Source: Candidatus Heritagella intestinalis (GTDB lineage Bacteria; Bacillota; Clostridia; Oscillospirales; Acutalibacteraceae). From it: 64,000 nucleotides of DNA. The stretch's first letter is position 1; the number at the start of each line of letters is the position of its first letter. The notes under the pieces are model-generated. The model had not been told where the DNA came from, did no database searches, and worked only from the letters and a program-made list of their open reading frames with translations. Of this stretch, positions 7,506-15,078 are shown in pieces. A program made the translations under genes and the position numbers. The stretch spans positions 186,001-250,000 of the forward strand of contig CAJFVO010000004.1 in the NCBI GenBank assembly GCA_904420555.1, given 5' to 3'.

Positions 7506-9008
7506 TTATTCAGTAATGACAGATTGATAGAATTCCGGGTTAGAGGCGGCGCTCTTCCAGCCGGCCCGCTTGGCAATCAGGCTCACCGCCCAGCACAGCA
7601 GACAGCTGGCCGCCATGGCAATGCAGGCGTACAGAGGCCCATTGGGGGTGGTGAATCCGGAAAGGGCCGCCGGCAAAAAGGCAATGAGGAAGCCGCCGGC
7701 CATGCCAGCCCAAGCCCCGGCGCGGTTAATGCCCTTCCAGTATAGGGATAGGAGATAGGGGGCCAGGAAAGAGCCGGACAGAATGCCCCAGGAATAGCTC
7801 ATCATTTCCAGAATGGGGGTGGGGTAGTTGGCGATGAGATAGGAGCCCACCACAAAGAGCAGGCATAACCCCCGGGTCAGGGCGGAAAGGCTGCTCTCCT
7901 TCATTTTGGGGGCGATGGCTTCCTTTACCAAATCCATGGAAGCGGTGGAGCAGGCGGTGAGGGTAATGCTGGAAAGGGTGGAGACGGAAGCCGAGATGAG
8001 CAGCACCAGCACTACGCCCAGGAGAATGTTGGGCAGGGCGGCCTGGTTGAGCATCAAGGGCACCAGATAATCTTTGCCGCCTTCGGGCATGGTCTCCCCA
8101 AAGAACAGGTGAGAGAGGGAGCCGATAAAGTAGCCGCCGCCGGAAATCAGCAGGGCAAACAGGGTGGACACCACCGTGCCCCGCCGGACTTCCCGGTCGT
8201 CCCGAATGCCGTAGTATTTGTGGATCATCTGGGGCAGGCCCCAGGTGCCCAGGCTGGTCATCAAAATGGTGGAGACCAAGGAGACAGCCGCCGATGTGCT
8301 CAGGGGCGCCATTTCATGGGCCTGCATGTAGTCGGCCATGCGCTGGATTCCCTGGGTCAGGCCCCCTACCTTGGGGCCCGCCACTACCAGCACCAGCAGG
8401 GCGCAGATGCCGAAAATCATAATGAAACCCTGGACAAAATCCGCCTTTAGGGTGGCCATGTAGCCCCCCAGTACCAGCACAATGGCCGAGGCCAGGGCAA
8501 TCATCACCATGCACACCTGTTCATCCAAGTCCAGGAGCACCGAGCAGACGCTGGTGAGGCCCTTGTACACGGAAGCGGAATAGGGGAGCAGGAATACAAA
8601 AATCACAATACAGGAAAACAGCTTCATCCGCCGGCTGCCAAAGCGCTTCTCAAAAAACTGGGGCATGGAGCTGATGCTCAGCTTCCGGGTCACCCGGCGG
8701 GTGCGCTTGGCCAAAACCAGCCAGGCCAGCAGGGAGCCGATGAGGGCGTTTCCGATGCCCACCAGCACCCCCCACAGGCCGAAATCCCAGCCGGAACCCC
8801 CAGAGTAGCCGATGAACATGACTGCGGAAAAATAGGCGGTGCCGTAGGAAAAGGCCGAGAGCCAGCCGCCGGCATTGCGCCCCCCTACGGTGAAGCTCTC
8901 CACGCCCCCGGAACCCTTGCGGGCGCTCCGGGAGCTGAGAATCCCCACCGCCAGCATGAAAACGCCGTATACGGCAATGACCAGCCATAGAGTGAGTTGT
9001 TTGTCCAT
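7506..9008 (-). CDS. Sodium:solute symporter (SSS family)
   Basis: 500 residues with about 13 hydrophobic segments starting immediately after the N-terminal MDKQ. Family SSS (TC 2.A.21), Na+-coupled uptake of small organic solutes across the cytoplasmic membrane. Supporting features: SFTVGGRNAGGWLSAFSYGTAYFSAVMFIGYSG spread over the first loop and helix 2, the SMPQFFEKRFGS loop, and the SASVSTLSSITLTACSTASMDLVK region (core helix 8 with the conserved serines that help form the Na2 site). AAGGAGAG precedes the start. The substrate is not predictable from sequence alone; proline, pantothenate or sugar acids are all possible. Monocistronic, divergent from pepF and convergent with gap across repeat copy A. 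Confidence 0.88.
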   Translation of the reverse strand: MDKQLTLWLVIAVYGVFMLAVGILSSRSARKGSGGVESFTVGGRNAGGWLSAFSYGTAYFSAVMFIGYSGGSGWDFGLWGVLVGIGNALIGSLLAWLVLAKRTRRVTRKLSISSMPQFFEKRFGSRRMKLFSCIVIFVFLLPYSASVYKGLTSVCSVLLDLDEQVCMVMIALASAIVLVLGGYMATLKADFVQGFIMIFGICALLVLVVAGPKVGGLTQGIQRMADYMQAHEMAPLSTSAAVSLVSTILMTSLGTWGLPQMIHKYYGIRDDREVRRGTVVSTLFALLISGGGYFIGSLSHLFFGETMPEGGKDYLVPLMLNQAALPNILLGVVLVLLISASVSTLSSITLTACSTASMDLVKEAIAPKMKESSLSALTRGLCLLFVVGSYLIANYPTPILEMMSYSWGILSGSFLAPYLLSLYWKGINRAGAWAGMAGGFLIAFLPAALSGFTTPNGPLYACIAMAASCLLCWAVSLIAKRAGWKSAASNPEFYQSVITE

Positions 9009-9211
9009 GATGTTTCTCTCCTTGGTTTACTCATTTAAAGCATGTATGGTTTAAATTGATAAAACAATACCATATCCCCCTGGAAAAAGCAAGTGGTTTT
9101 TCCAAAAGCAGACAAAGTTTAGACAGAATAGACAGGGAAACAGTGGGAAATCAAGACAGTTTAACGAGGGGAACCTGGAGACGGGACATGATTTTAGGGA
9201 TTCGGGGAAAG

Positions 9212-9240
9212 TTTACATCCGGGTGATGGTTTCTTTATAA
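9212..9240 (+). promoter_or_regulatory. Promoter for the M3 oligoendopeptidase
   Basis: TTTACA (9212-9217), 17 bp, TTATAA (9235-9240), about 65 bp before the start codon. The rest of the 9009-9304 intergenic stretch shows no other structure. Confidence 0.5.
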
Positions 9241-9304
9241 AAAAGGCGCACAATAAAGAAAACGCCCCTGCCGGCAAATGGAGGCGGGGAAAGGAGAGAG
9301 TACT

Positions 9305-10993
9305 ATGAAATTCAGTGAAATGAAGTATACCCGGCCGGATGTGGTCGCCATCCAGATGGCCTATCGGGATATGGCCCAGCGGTTTCCCCTGTGTGATTCC
9401 CCAGAGGAGCAGCTGGCCCTGTTGGACCAGCACGAAGCCTTCCTGAAGGACTTGCGCACCATGGGGAACCTGGCCTATATCCGCAGCAGCATCGATACCA
9501 CCGACCCCTTTTACCGGGAGGAACAGCAGTTTTTTGACGAGTCCCTGCCGGTGCTCCAGGAGGATATCCAGAAGTTTATGGACCAGGTGCTGGCTTCCCC
9601 CTTCCGTGGGGAGCTGGAAAAGGCCACAGGGGAGCTGTTTTTCCGGAACCAGGAAATCGCCAAAAAGACCTTCTCCCCGGAAATCATCCCCCTGATGCAG
9701 GAGGAAAACCGGCTGGCCACCGAGTATGAGCATCTGCTGGCCTCGGCCCGGATTGCCATCCAGGGGGAGGAGTGCAACCTCTCGGAAATCATCCGCTGCC
9801 AGACCGCCCCGGACCGGGCCCTCCGCCGGGAGGCCTGGGAAAAAACCGACGCCTTTTTTGCGGAGCACGGGGAACGGCTGGATGCACTCTATGACGCATT
9901 GGTGAAGTGCCGCACCCAGCAGGCCCACAAGCTGGGGTATGAGAATTTTGTCCAGCTGGGCTATGACCGGCTGGGGCGCAACTGCTATACCCCGGCGGAT
10001 GTGGCGGCCTTCCGGGACCAGGTGGCGGCGGATTTGGTGCCGGTGGCGGAGCAGCTCAAGGAGGGTCAGGCCGCCCGGTTGGGGCTGTCGGAGCTGCGGT
10101 TCTGGGACGAGGACACCCTGCTGCCCCAGGGAAACCCGGCGCCTATAGGGGGCCAGGAGGCCCTGGTGGAGGCCGCCCAGCAGATGTACCGGGAGATGAG
10201 CCCCCAGACCGGGGAGTTCTTCGATTTTATGGTGGAGAACCAGCTCTTCGATTTGCAGAGCAAAAAGGGCAAGGCCGGCGGCGGTTACTGCACGGAGCTG
10301 CCCAGCTATCAGAGCCCCTTTATCTTCGCCAACTTTAACGGCACCGTAGACGACGTGGAAGTGCTGACCCACGAGGCCGGCCACGCTTTTGCCGCCTATC
10401 GGGCCCGGAACCTGCGGTATCTGGAAAACACCACCCCCACCATGGAGAGCGCGGAAGTCCACTCCATGGCCATGGAGCTGTTTTCCCGCCCCTGGGACGA
10501 GAGCTTCTTTGGAGAAAAGGCGGAGGAGTTCCGCTCCTACCAGCTGGAAAACTGCCTGGACTTCATCCCCTACGGCACTATGGTGGACGAATTCCAGACC
10601 CGGGTCTATGAGCACCCGGAGATGACGCCCCTGCAGCGGAAAGAGGTTTGGGCCCAGCTGGAGAAAAAATACCGGCCCTGGCTCAGCTTTGAGGGGCTGC
10701 CCTATTTTGCCGCCGGCGGCTATTACCAGTGGAAGCACCACATCTATTCCAGCCCCATGTACTATATCGACTACTGCCTGGCCCAGGTGGTGGCCCTGGA
10801 ATTCTGGGAGCTCTCGGAAAAGGACTGGAAAGGGGCCTTCCAGCGGTATCTGGACTTTGTGGGCAGCGCTGGGGAAAAGACCTTCCGGGGCCTGGTGCAC
10901 GGCGCGGGGCTGAAGCTGCCCTTTGAAAAGGGGTGCGTGGGAGAAGTTTCCCAAAAGGTGCTGGCCTATCTGGAGCGGAGTTTGTTGTCCTAA
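9305..10993 (+). CDS. M3-family oligoendopeptidase (PepF-like)
   Basis: 562 residues from the ATG at 9305, picked over the ATG at 9278 because AAAGGAGAG lies directly before it. Zinc metallopeptidase of family M3 that cleaves short peptides in the cytoplasm. The HEAGH zinc motif is at about residue 364, with the third ligand glutamate downstream in TPTMESAEVHSM, and the substrate-binding YYIDYCLAQ and GGYYQWKHHI blocks near the C-terminus (about 475-500). No signal peptide. The length matches clostridial M3 oligoendopeptidases. Own promoter at 9212-9240; fucO follows 140 bp downstream with its own -10 box, so the two are probably separate units. Confidence 0.93.
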   Translation: MKFSEMKYTRPDVVAIQMAYRDMAQRFPLCDSPEEQLALLDQHEAFLKDLRTMGNLAYIRSSIDTTDPFYREEQQFFDESLPVLQEDIQKFMDQVLASPFRGELEKATGELFFRNQEIAKKTFSPEIIPLMQEENRLATEYEHLLASARIAIQGEECNLSEIIRCQTAPDRALRREAWEKTDAFFAEHGERLDALYDALVKCRTQQAHKLGYENFVQLGYDRLGRNCYTPADVAAFRDQVAADLVPVAEQLKEGQAARLGLSELRFWDEDTLLPQGNPAPIGGQEALVEAAQQMYREMSPQTGEFFDFMVENQLFDLQSKKGKAGGGYCTELPSYQSPFIFANFNGTVDDVEVLTHEAGHAFAAYRARNLRYLENTTPTMESAEVHSMAMELFSRPWDESFFGEKAEEFRSYQLENCLDFIPYGTMVDEFQTRVYEHPEMTPLQRKEVWAQLEKKYRPWLSFEGLPYFAAGGYYQWKHHIYSSPMYYIDYCLAQVVALEFWELSEKDWKGAFQRYLDFVGSAGEKTFRGLVHGAGLKLPFEKGCVGEVSQKVLAYLERSLLS

Positions 10994-11051
10994 AAAACGA
11001 TTTTTTCAATAAAATATAGGGGAAACTACTGCTTTTTGTCTGCAAAAGTGC

Positions 11052-11086
11052 TATAATAGAAGAGGCCGCTGGGAAACCCCGGCGGC
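11052..11086 (+). promoter_or_regulatory. fucO -10 box and 5' hairpin of the leader
   Basis: TATAAT at 11052-11057 (no good -35). The predicted start near 11063 places a 9-bp hairpin (GCCGCTGGG/CCCCGGCGGC, 11064-11086) at the very 5' end of the mRNA, a typical stabilising position. Confidence 0.4.
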
Positions 11087-11133
11087 GTATACGGAATGGA
11101 TTTTGAATTTTATAACAAGGAGCGTGGATTCCC

Positions 11134-12282
11134 ATGGCAAGAATGATTCTCAATGAAACTTCTTATTTTGGCAAAGGCGCGATTTCCAATGTGGCTGCCG
11201 AAGTCAAGGCCCGGGGCCTGCAAAAGGTCCTGCTGGTGACGGACAAGGATTTGGTCAAGTTCAACGTGGCCACCAAGGTCATGAAGGTAATGGACGACGC
11301 CGGTATCCCCTATACGGTTTACGATGATATTAAGGCCAACCCCACCATCCAGAACGTCCAGGAAGGTGTGGAGCTCTGCAAGAAAGAGGGCGCTGACTGC
11401 ATCGTGGCAGTGGGCGGCGGCAGCGTCATCGACACCAGCAAGGCCATTGGCATCATCATGACCAACCCGGAGTTTGCCGATGTGCGCTCCTTGGAAGGCA
11501 CGGCGGACACTAAGAACCCCTGCCTGCCCATTATCGCCATTTCCACCACCTCCGGCACCGCCGCTGAGGTCACCATCAACTACGTCATCACCGACGTGGA
11601 GAAGCACCGGAAGTTTGTCTGCGTGGACCCCCACGACATCCCCGTAGTGGCCATTGTAGACCCGGAGATGTCCGCTTCTATGCCCAAGGGCCTGTGCGCT
11701 GCTACCGGTATGGACGCCTTGACCCATGCTATCGAGGGCTACATCACCAAGGGCGCCTGGGAGCTGACGGATATGCTCCACCTGAAGGCCATTGAGATTA
11801 TCGCCCGCTTCCTGCGCAAGTCTGTGGCTGGGGATATGGACGGTCGGGAAGAAATGGCCATTGGCCAGTATATTGCCGGCATGGGCTTCTCCAACGTGGG
11901 CCTGGGCATTGTCCACTCCATGGCCCATCCCCTCAGCGCCCTGTATGACACCCCCCACGGCGTAGCCTGTGCCACCATTCTGCCCACGGTGCTGGAATAC
12001 AACGCAGAGGCCACCGGCGAGAAGTACCGGGAGATTGCCCGGGCCATGGGCGTGGAAGGCGTGGACACCATGACCCAGGAAGAATACCGCAAGGCGGCTG
12101 TCCAGGCCGTGCGCCAGCTGGGCCAGGATGTGGGCATCCCCCAGAAGGTCAGCGAAGTGGGCGTCAAGGAAGAGGATATTCACTTCCTGGCAGAGTCCGC
12201 TATGGCCGACGCCTGCACCCCCGGCAACCCCAAGGACCCCACTTTGGAGGATGTGGAGAACCTGTACCGCTCCATGATGTAA
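11134..12282 (+). CDS. fucO: Lactaldehyde reductase (iron-dependent group III alcohol dehydrogenase)
   Basis: 382 residues, colinear with Escherichia coli FucO over its whole length (shared blocks RMILNET, NPEFADVRSLEG, AAEVTINYVITD, RKFVCVDPHDIP, HAIEGYIT-GAW). Reduces L-lactaldehyde to 1,2-propanediol with NADH, the fermentative end of fucose or rhamnose breakdown. Nucleotide loop GGGSVIDTSK is at about 97-106. The Fe ligands are in the DALTHAIEG (Asp, His) and HSMAHPLSALYDTPHG (two His) segments. AAGGAG is 11 bases before the ATG. Monocistronic, closed by the terminator at 12302-12335. A fucosidase is encoded at 26.6 kb, but fucose isomerase, kinase and aldolase are not in the window. Confidence 0.93.
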   Translation: MARMILNETSYFGKGAISNVAAEVKARGLQKVLLVTDKDLVKFNVATKVMKVMDDAGIPYTVYDDIKANPTIQNVQEGVELCKKEGADCIVAVGGGSVIDTSKAIGIIMTNPEFADVRSLEGTADTKNPCLPIIAISTTSGTAAEVTINYVITDVEKHRKFVCVDPHDIPVVAIVDPEMSASMPKGLCAATGMDALTHAIEGYITKGAWELTDMLHLKAIEIIARFLRKSVAGDMDGREEMAIGQYIAGMGFSNVGLGIVHSMAHPLSALYDTPHGVACATILPTVLEYNAEATGEKYREIARAMGVEGVDTMTQEEYRKAAVQAVRQLGQDVGIPQKVSEVGVKEEDIHFLAESAMADACTPGNPKDPTLEDVENLYRSMM

Positions 12283-12301
12283 AACTTTTTTCTGCATAAA
12301 C

Positions 12302-12335
12302 AAGGCCCCGGAATCCGAGACGGTTCCGGGGCCTT
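12302..12335 (+). terminator. Intrinsic terminator of fucO
   Basis: AAGGCCCCGGAA pairs with TTCCGGGGCCTT (12 bp, nine-base loop) followed by TT, 20 bp after the stop codon. Confidence 0.88.
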
Positions 12336-12390
12336 TTGCCGTTATTTTCGGTTTGCAGCCGATAGGGGAAAACAAATAAAATTCGCTCCC

Positions 12391-12875
12391 AGGCTGTTTA
12401 CGCGGGGGATAAGCCCGCTCATAGATGATGTTCTCCCGCGGATTGGAACCGGGTGCTGTGTGCCAGTGGCACACAATCAGGGCACCGTTCTCGCCTGCCG
12501 GCTCGGTCGGTGCTATTTGCATGCCACCGGCATGCCGCACCCGAAGCGGCAGCGAAGACCACTGCCCGGCGCGGGTTGGCTGCTTTGTTTTTTCGCTCAG
12601 GCTGTTTACGCGGGGGATAAGCCCGCTCATAGATGATGCTCTCCTGCGGCTTGGAAGCGCATACTATGCGCCGCGGATTGGCAGCTTTGTTTTTCCGCTC
12701 AGGCTGTTTACGCGGGAAGAAAGGCTATTTCTTGATGTCGCTATCTCGCGGCTTGGGTCCAGGCTCAGCCTGGCGCGGCTTGGCAGTTTTGTTTTTCCGC
12801 TCAGGCTGTTTACGCGGGGGATAAGCCCGCTCACAGATGCCGTTGTCTCGCGGATTGGGTCCGGGCACTGCCCGG
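12391..12875 (+). repeat. Array of palindromic units D1-D4
   Basis: Units start at AGGCTGTTTACGCGGG: D1 12391, D2 12599, D3 12701, D4 12803. D2-D3-D4 are spaced exactly 102 bp. Each unit has a first small hairpin (GCGGG/CCCGC or AAGAA/TTCTT), then TCTCGCGG-TTGG, then a palindrome that differs in sequence: 12458-12474 GTGTGCCAGTGGCACAC, 12657-12671 GCGCATACTATGCGC, 12759-12773 CCAGGCTCAGCCTGG, 12861-12875 CCGGGCACTGCCCGG. An extra palindrome, GCATGCCACCGGCATGC, is at 12519-12535. Linkers contain TTTGTTTTTCCGCTC. D3 and D4 overlap the coding sequence that ends at 12725. Confidence 0.9.
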
Positions 12876-13744
12876 CGTTGGAGCCATTGGAGGGGCTCGG
12901 CGTTGCGTAGATTCTTCATGGTGGGAAAGGCCCGGAGCAGCCGCCGCTGGGAGGGCGTGCCCTTTTCCAGCCGGGAGAATTTTTCCCGCAGATTTTGGAG
13001 GGCCGCACGCTGCACAGTATGCAGCACCTCTCCGGGTTTATGGCGGGCGTTAGGCAATTCCTCCTGTCCGCGGGTAGGCAGCTTCACTTTTCCGGCCAGG
13101 CTGTTTACGCGGGAAGAAAGGTTACTTCTTGATGCCGCTATCTCGCGGGTTGGGTTCGGGCACTGCCCGGCTGTGGCTTTGAATTCGTCCAGGAGTTCCT
13201 GCATCTGTTGGAGCTTTCCGTTGAGGGTGAGGATAGTCCGCAGGGTCAGCAGGCTGTCTGTGAGGAAGTAGGCCAGCACGGCCAGCAGCAGCCAGGGCCG
13301 CAGGAAAGGGGGAAGCATCCCAAGGAGCCGAAGCAGCAGGGGATGAAGCACCAGCATGGTCACCAGGCACAGGATTCCAAAGAGAATCGAATTCAATAAG
13401 CAAATACGGCCCTTATAGTTAAACCGGTTTTTGGAGTAATCCCACCAGGTGGTGTGGAACAGGGTTTCCAGAAGCCAGCCGGTAAAGTATTCCAGCAGGG
13501 TCGTCAGAAGAGTTCCGGCCACGAATACCAAAGGGATTTCTATGTAAAAGGGAAAGCCGGTAAAGGGCCGCAGCAGGCTGGTAATCAGCAGTCCCCCTAT
13601 CCCGTAGACCGGGCAGAAGGGGCCGTTGAGGAAACCCCGGTTTGTCCATTTTTTAAAGAGGATCGAGCAGAAAATGCTCTCGCATAGCCACCCTAAAAAG
13701 CTGTAGATAGTAAATAAAAAGCAGAGCTGTTCCAGCAGAAACAT
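12725..13744 (-). CDS. CmpB-like putative ABC transporter membrane protein with repeat-derived insert and tail
   Basis: 339 residues from the ATG at 13744 (AAAGGGA six bases upstream). Residues 1-185 have about six membrane helices with GFLNGPFCPVYGIGGL and EYFTGWLLETLFHTTWWDYS, characteristic of the clostridial putative ABC transporter permease family (Pfam ABC_trans_CmpB). A cytoplasmic helical region follows. Two segments are read from palindromic repeats. About residues 191-222 come from unit D5 (13098-13169). About residues 294 to the end come from units D4 and D3, with a 34-residue period (PGPNPRD, then PGPKPRD). The stop codon at 12725-12727 lies within D3. Between these, SQRRLLRAFPTMKN looks like the ancestral C-terminal motif. 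Promoter TTGACA-17-TACACT at 13807-13835. Function unknown. Confidence 0.8.
   Translation of the reverse strand: MFLLEQLCFLFTIYSFLGWLCESIFCSILFKKWTNRGFLNGPFCPVYGIGGLLITSLLRPFTGFPFYIEIPLVFVAGTLLTTLLEYFTGWLLETLFHTTWWDYSKNRFNYKGRICLLNSILFGILCLVTMLVLHPLLLRLLGMLPPFLRPWLLLAVLAYFLTDSLLTLRTILTLNGKLQQMQELLDEFKATAGQCPNPTREIAASRSNLSSRVNSLAGKVKLPTRGQEELPNARHKPGEVLHTVQRAALQNLREKFSRLEKGTPSQRRLLRAFPTMKNLRNAEPLQWLQRRAVPGPNPRDNGICERAYPPRKQPERKNKTAKPRQAEPGPKPRDSDIKK
13098..13169 (+). repeat. Palindromic unit D5, in frame inside the CmpB-like gene
   Basis: AGGCTGTTTACGCGGG, hairpin AAGAA/TTCTT, CTATCTCGCGG-TTGGG, palindrome CGGGCACTGCCCG (13157-13169). The linker before it (CACTTTTCCGGCC) matches the array linkers. 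The unit keeps the minus-strand reading frame open. Confidence 0.88.
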
Positions 13745-13806
13745 AGACAATCCCTTTCTTTTGTGAGAGGTCCAAATCCATTCCCAACATCCTTTTTCTT
13801 GTTTTC

Positions 13807-13835
13807 AGTGTAAAGGATAGAAGCCCCGTTGTCAA
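13807..13835 (-). promoter_or_regulatory. Promoter of the CmpB-like gene
   Basis: Minus strand TTGACA, 17 bp, TACACT. The start codon is 63 bp downstream. The AraC-gene promoter at 16039-16067 has the same -35, spacing and -10, and the shared ATCCTTTACACTG. Confidence 0.7.
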
Positions 13836-13896
13836 TGAATCCTCTGGAAACATTTCCTTTCGTTTTTGTAAGATACAGGGAACCGCGCAAAAGTGC

Positions 13897-14973
13897 TTAT
13901 TCGTATCGTCCCAACTCCAAAGCGCGCTGGATAAAATAGCAATACGTGTCGTAATTTACGGTCACAGGGATGGAGTGGTCGCTGTGAATTACATAATTGT
14001 ATCCCTGCTTTACAATGGGCAGTTTGGCTTCCAGTTCCCGGTCAATAGTTTCCCGGTCATTGGAATAGAGGGCGCGCACATCAATGCCGCCCATAAAGCT
14101 GATACGGTCGCCATAGAGCTTGTGCAGCTTGAGCAGATCCATGCCGGCCTTGACCTCAATGGCCTGGAGGCAGTCAATTCCCGATTCAATCATATGGGGA
14201 AGCAGGGGCTCCACGAAACCGCAGGAGTGCATGATAACGGGCAGGTTGTGGCTTTTAGCATAACCAATGGTGTATTTGTGGGCCGGCTGAATGAATTCGC
14301 AGTACATATCCGGAGACATAAAGGGACTGCCCTTGTAGCCCATGTCCTCATAGTACCAAATGCCATCGGGATACCCTTCCTGTTCAAAGAGGATTTCCTG
14401 CAGCCCGACGATGAGTTTTGCGTAGGTGTTGGACATATCCGAAATCCAGTCCGGGTCCAGAATCATGTTCATCAACAGATTTTCATGGCCGCAGAGAGGG
14501 TGCATACATTCAAACACATTGAGGCCGCTCCAGACAAAAAAGCGTCCGGCCTCTTCTGCTTCCTTTTTGGCTTTGCGATAGGCCTCAAAATTGATTCGCC
14601 GGGGGTCCGGCTCCAGGAGCATCGGCTTTACCTTTTCCCAGCTCTCCCGGTCCTTTACCCGGAAATCCACGTGTTCAGGGGTGCTGTCGTGGAACTTGTG
14701 CCGGCGCAGTACCGCGCCGTTGCCGTCCAGAAAAGTAATGGTATCCTCGGTCTCCGCCACCACTTCCTGTTCAAAATCCAGGTCCGCCATCATATTAAAG
14801 GCCCAATACTCCTGCATATCATAACCGAAGTGGTCTTCAAAGGATTCGTCTTCTTTCAGGTAGCCTGCTGCTTCCCAGCCCTTATGGGTATCTACCCAAA
14901 AGTGCTCGAAAAGGCCCGCTCGGTCTACCGGCTGATGCTGTAGAATCCGCTGGATACGTTCTTTACCGGTCAT
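13897..14973 (-). CDS. Uroporphyrinogen decarboxylase-family protein (MtaA/CmuA-like)
   Basis: 358 residues from the ATG at 14973 (AGAGG upstream; the longer frame to 15021 reads through the promoter). Belongs to the UroD superfamily TIM barrels. It lacks typical HemE N-terminal motifs but has an HSCG motif (His-x-Cys) at about residue 235 and a late cysteine (TYCYF). This fits the zinc ligands of the methylcobamide:CoM/corrinoid methyltransferase branch (MtaA, CmuA). Related proteins of unknown substrate are common in gut Clostridia beside sugar genes. Regulation: the adjacent AraC gene on the same strand, and a pair of TTAGTACAAAA direct repeats just upstream of its -10, suggest AraC activation. 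No corrinoid protein gene is adjacent, so the methyltransferase role is unproven. Confidence 0.78.
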   Translation of the reverse strand: MTGKERIQRILQHQPVDRAGLFEHFWVDTHKGWEAAGYLKEDESFEDHFGYDMQEYWAFNMMADLDFEQEVVAETEDTITFLDGNGAVLRRHKFHDSTPEHVDFRVKDRESWEKVKPMLLEPDPRRINFEAYRKAKKEAEEAGRFFVWSGLNVFECMHPLCGHENLLMNMILDPDWISDMSNTYAKLIVGLQEILFEQEGYPDGIWYYEDMGYKGSPFMSPDMYCEFIQPAHKYTIGYAKSHNLPVIMHSCGFVEPLLPHMIESGIDCLQAIEVKAGMDLLKLHKLYGDRISFMGGIDVRALYSNDRETIDRELEAKLPIVKQGYNYVIHSDHSIPVTVNYDTYCYFIQRALELGRYE

Positions 14974-15009
14974 AAATAATGTCGCCTCTTTCCAAAAGTT
15001 TTTTCTTCC

Positions 15010-15066
15010 AGTATAAGGCATAAAATCAAAAAGAGTTAGTACAAAAATACCGGCATTAGTACAAAA
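15010..15066 (-). promoter_or_regulatory. AraC-type direct-repeat operator and promoter of the UroD-like gene
   Basis: Two copies of TTAGTACAAAA (plus strand, 15036-15046 and 15056-15066), 20 bp apart, the usual spacing of AraC-family half-sites. The minus-strand -10 TATACT is at 15010-15015. The poor -35 (TAACTC, 15033-15038) is overlapped by the nearer half-site, as in activator-dependent class II promoters. Confidence 0.6.
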
Positions 15067-15078
15067 CTCCTTTTATTT

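Noticed and set aside
9009-9304. A riboswitch in the divergent symporter/peptidase region
   Set aside because: No stable conserved stem set or known aptamer sequence was recognised; only a promoter is visible.
12391-12875. CRISPR array
   Set aside because: The units are about 100 bp with internal palindromes and similar linkers, not 24-37 bp repeats with unique spacers; no cas genes are nearby.
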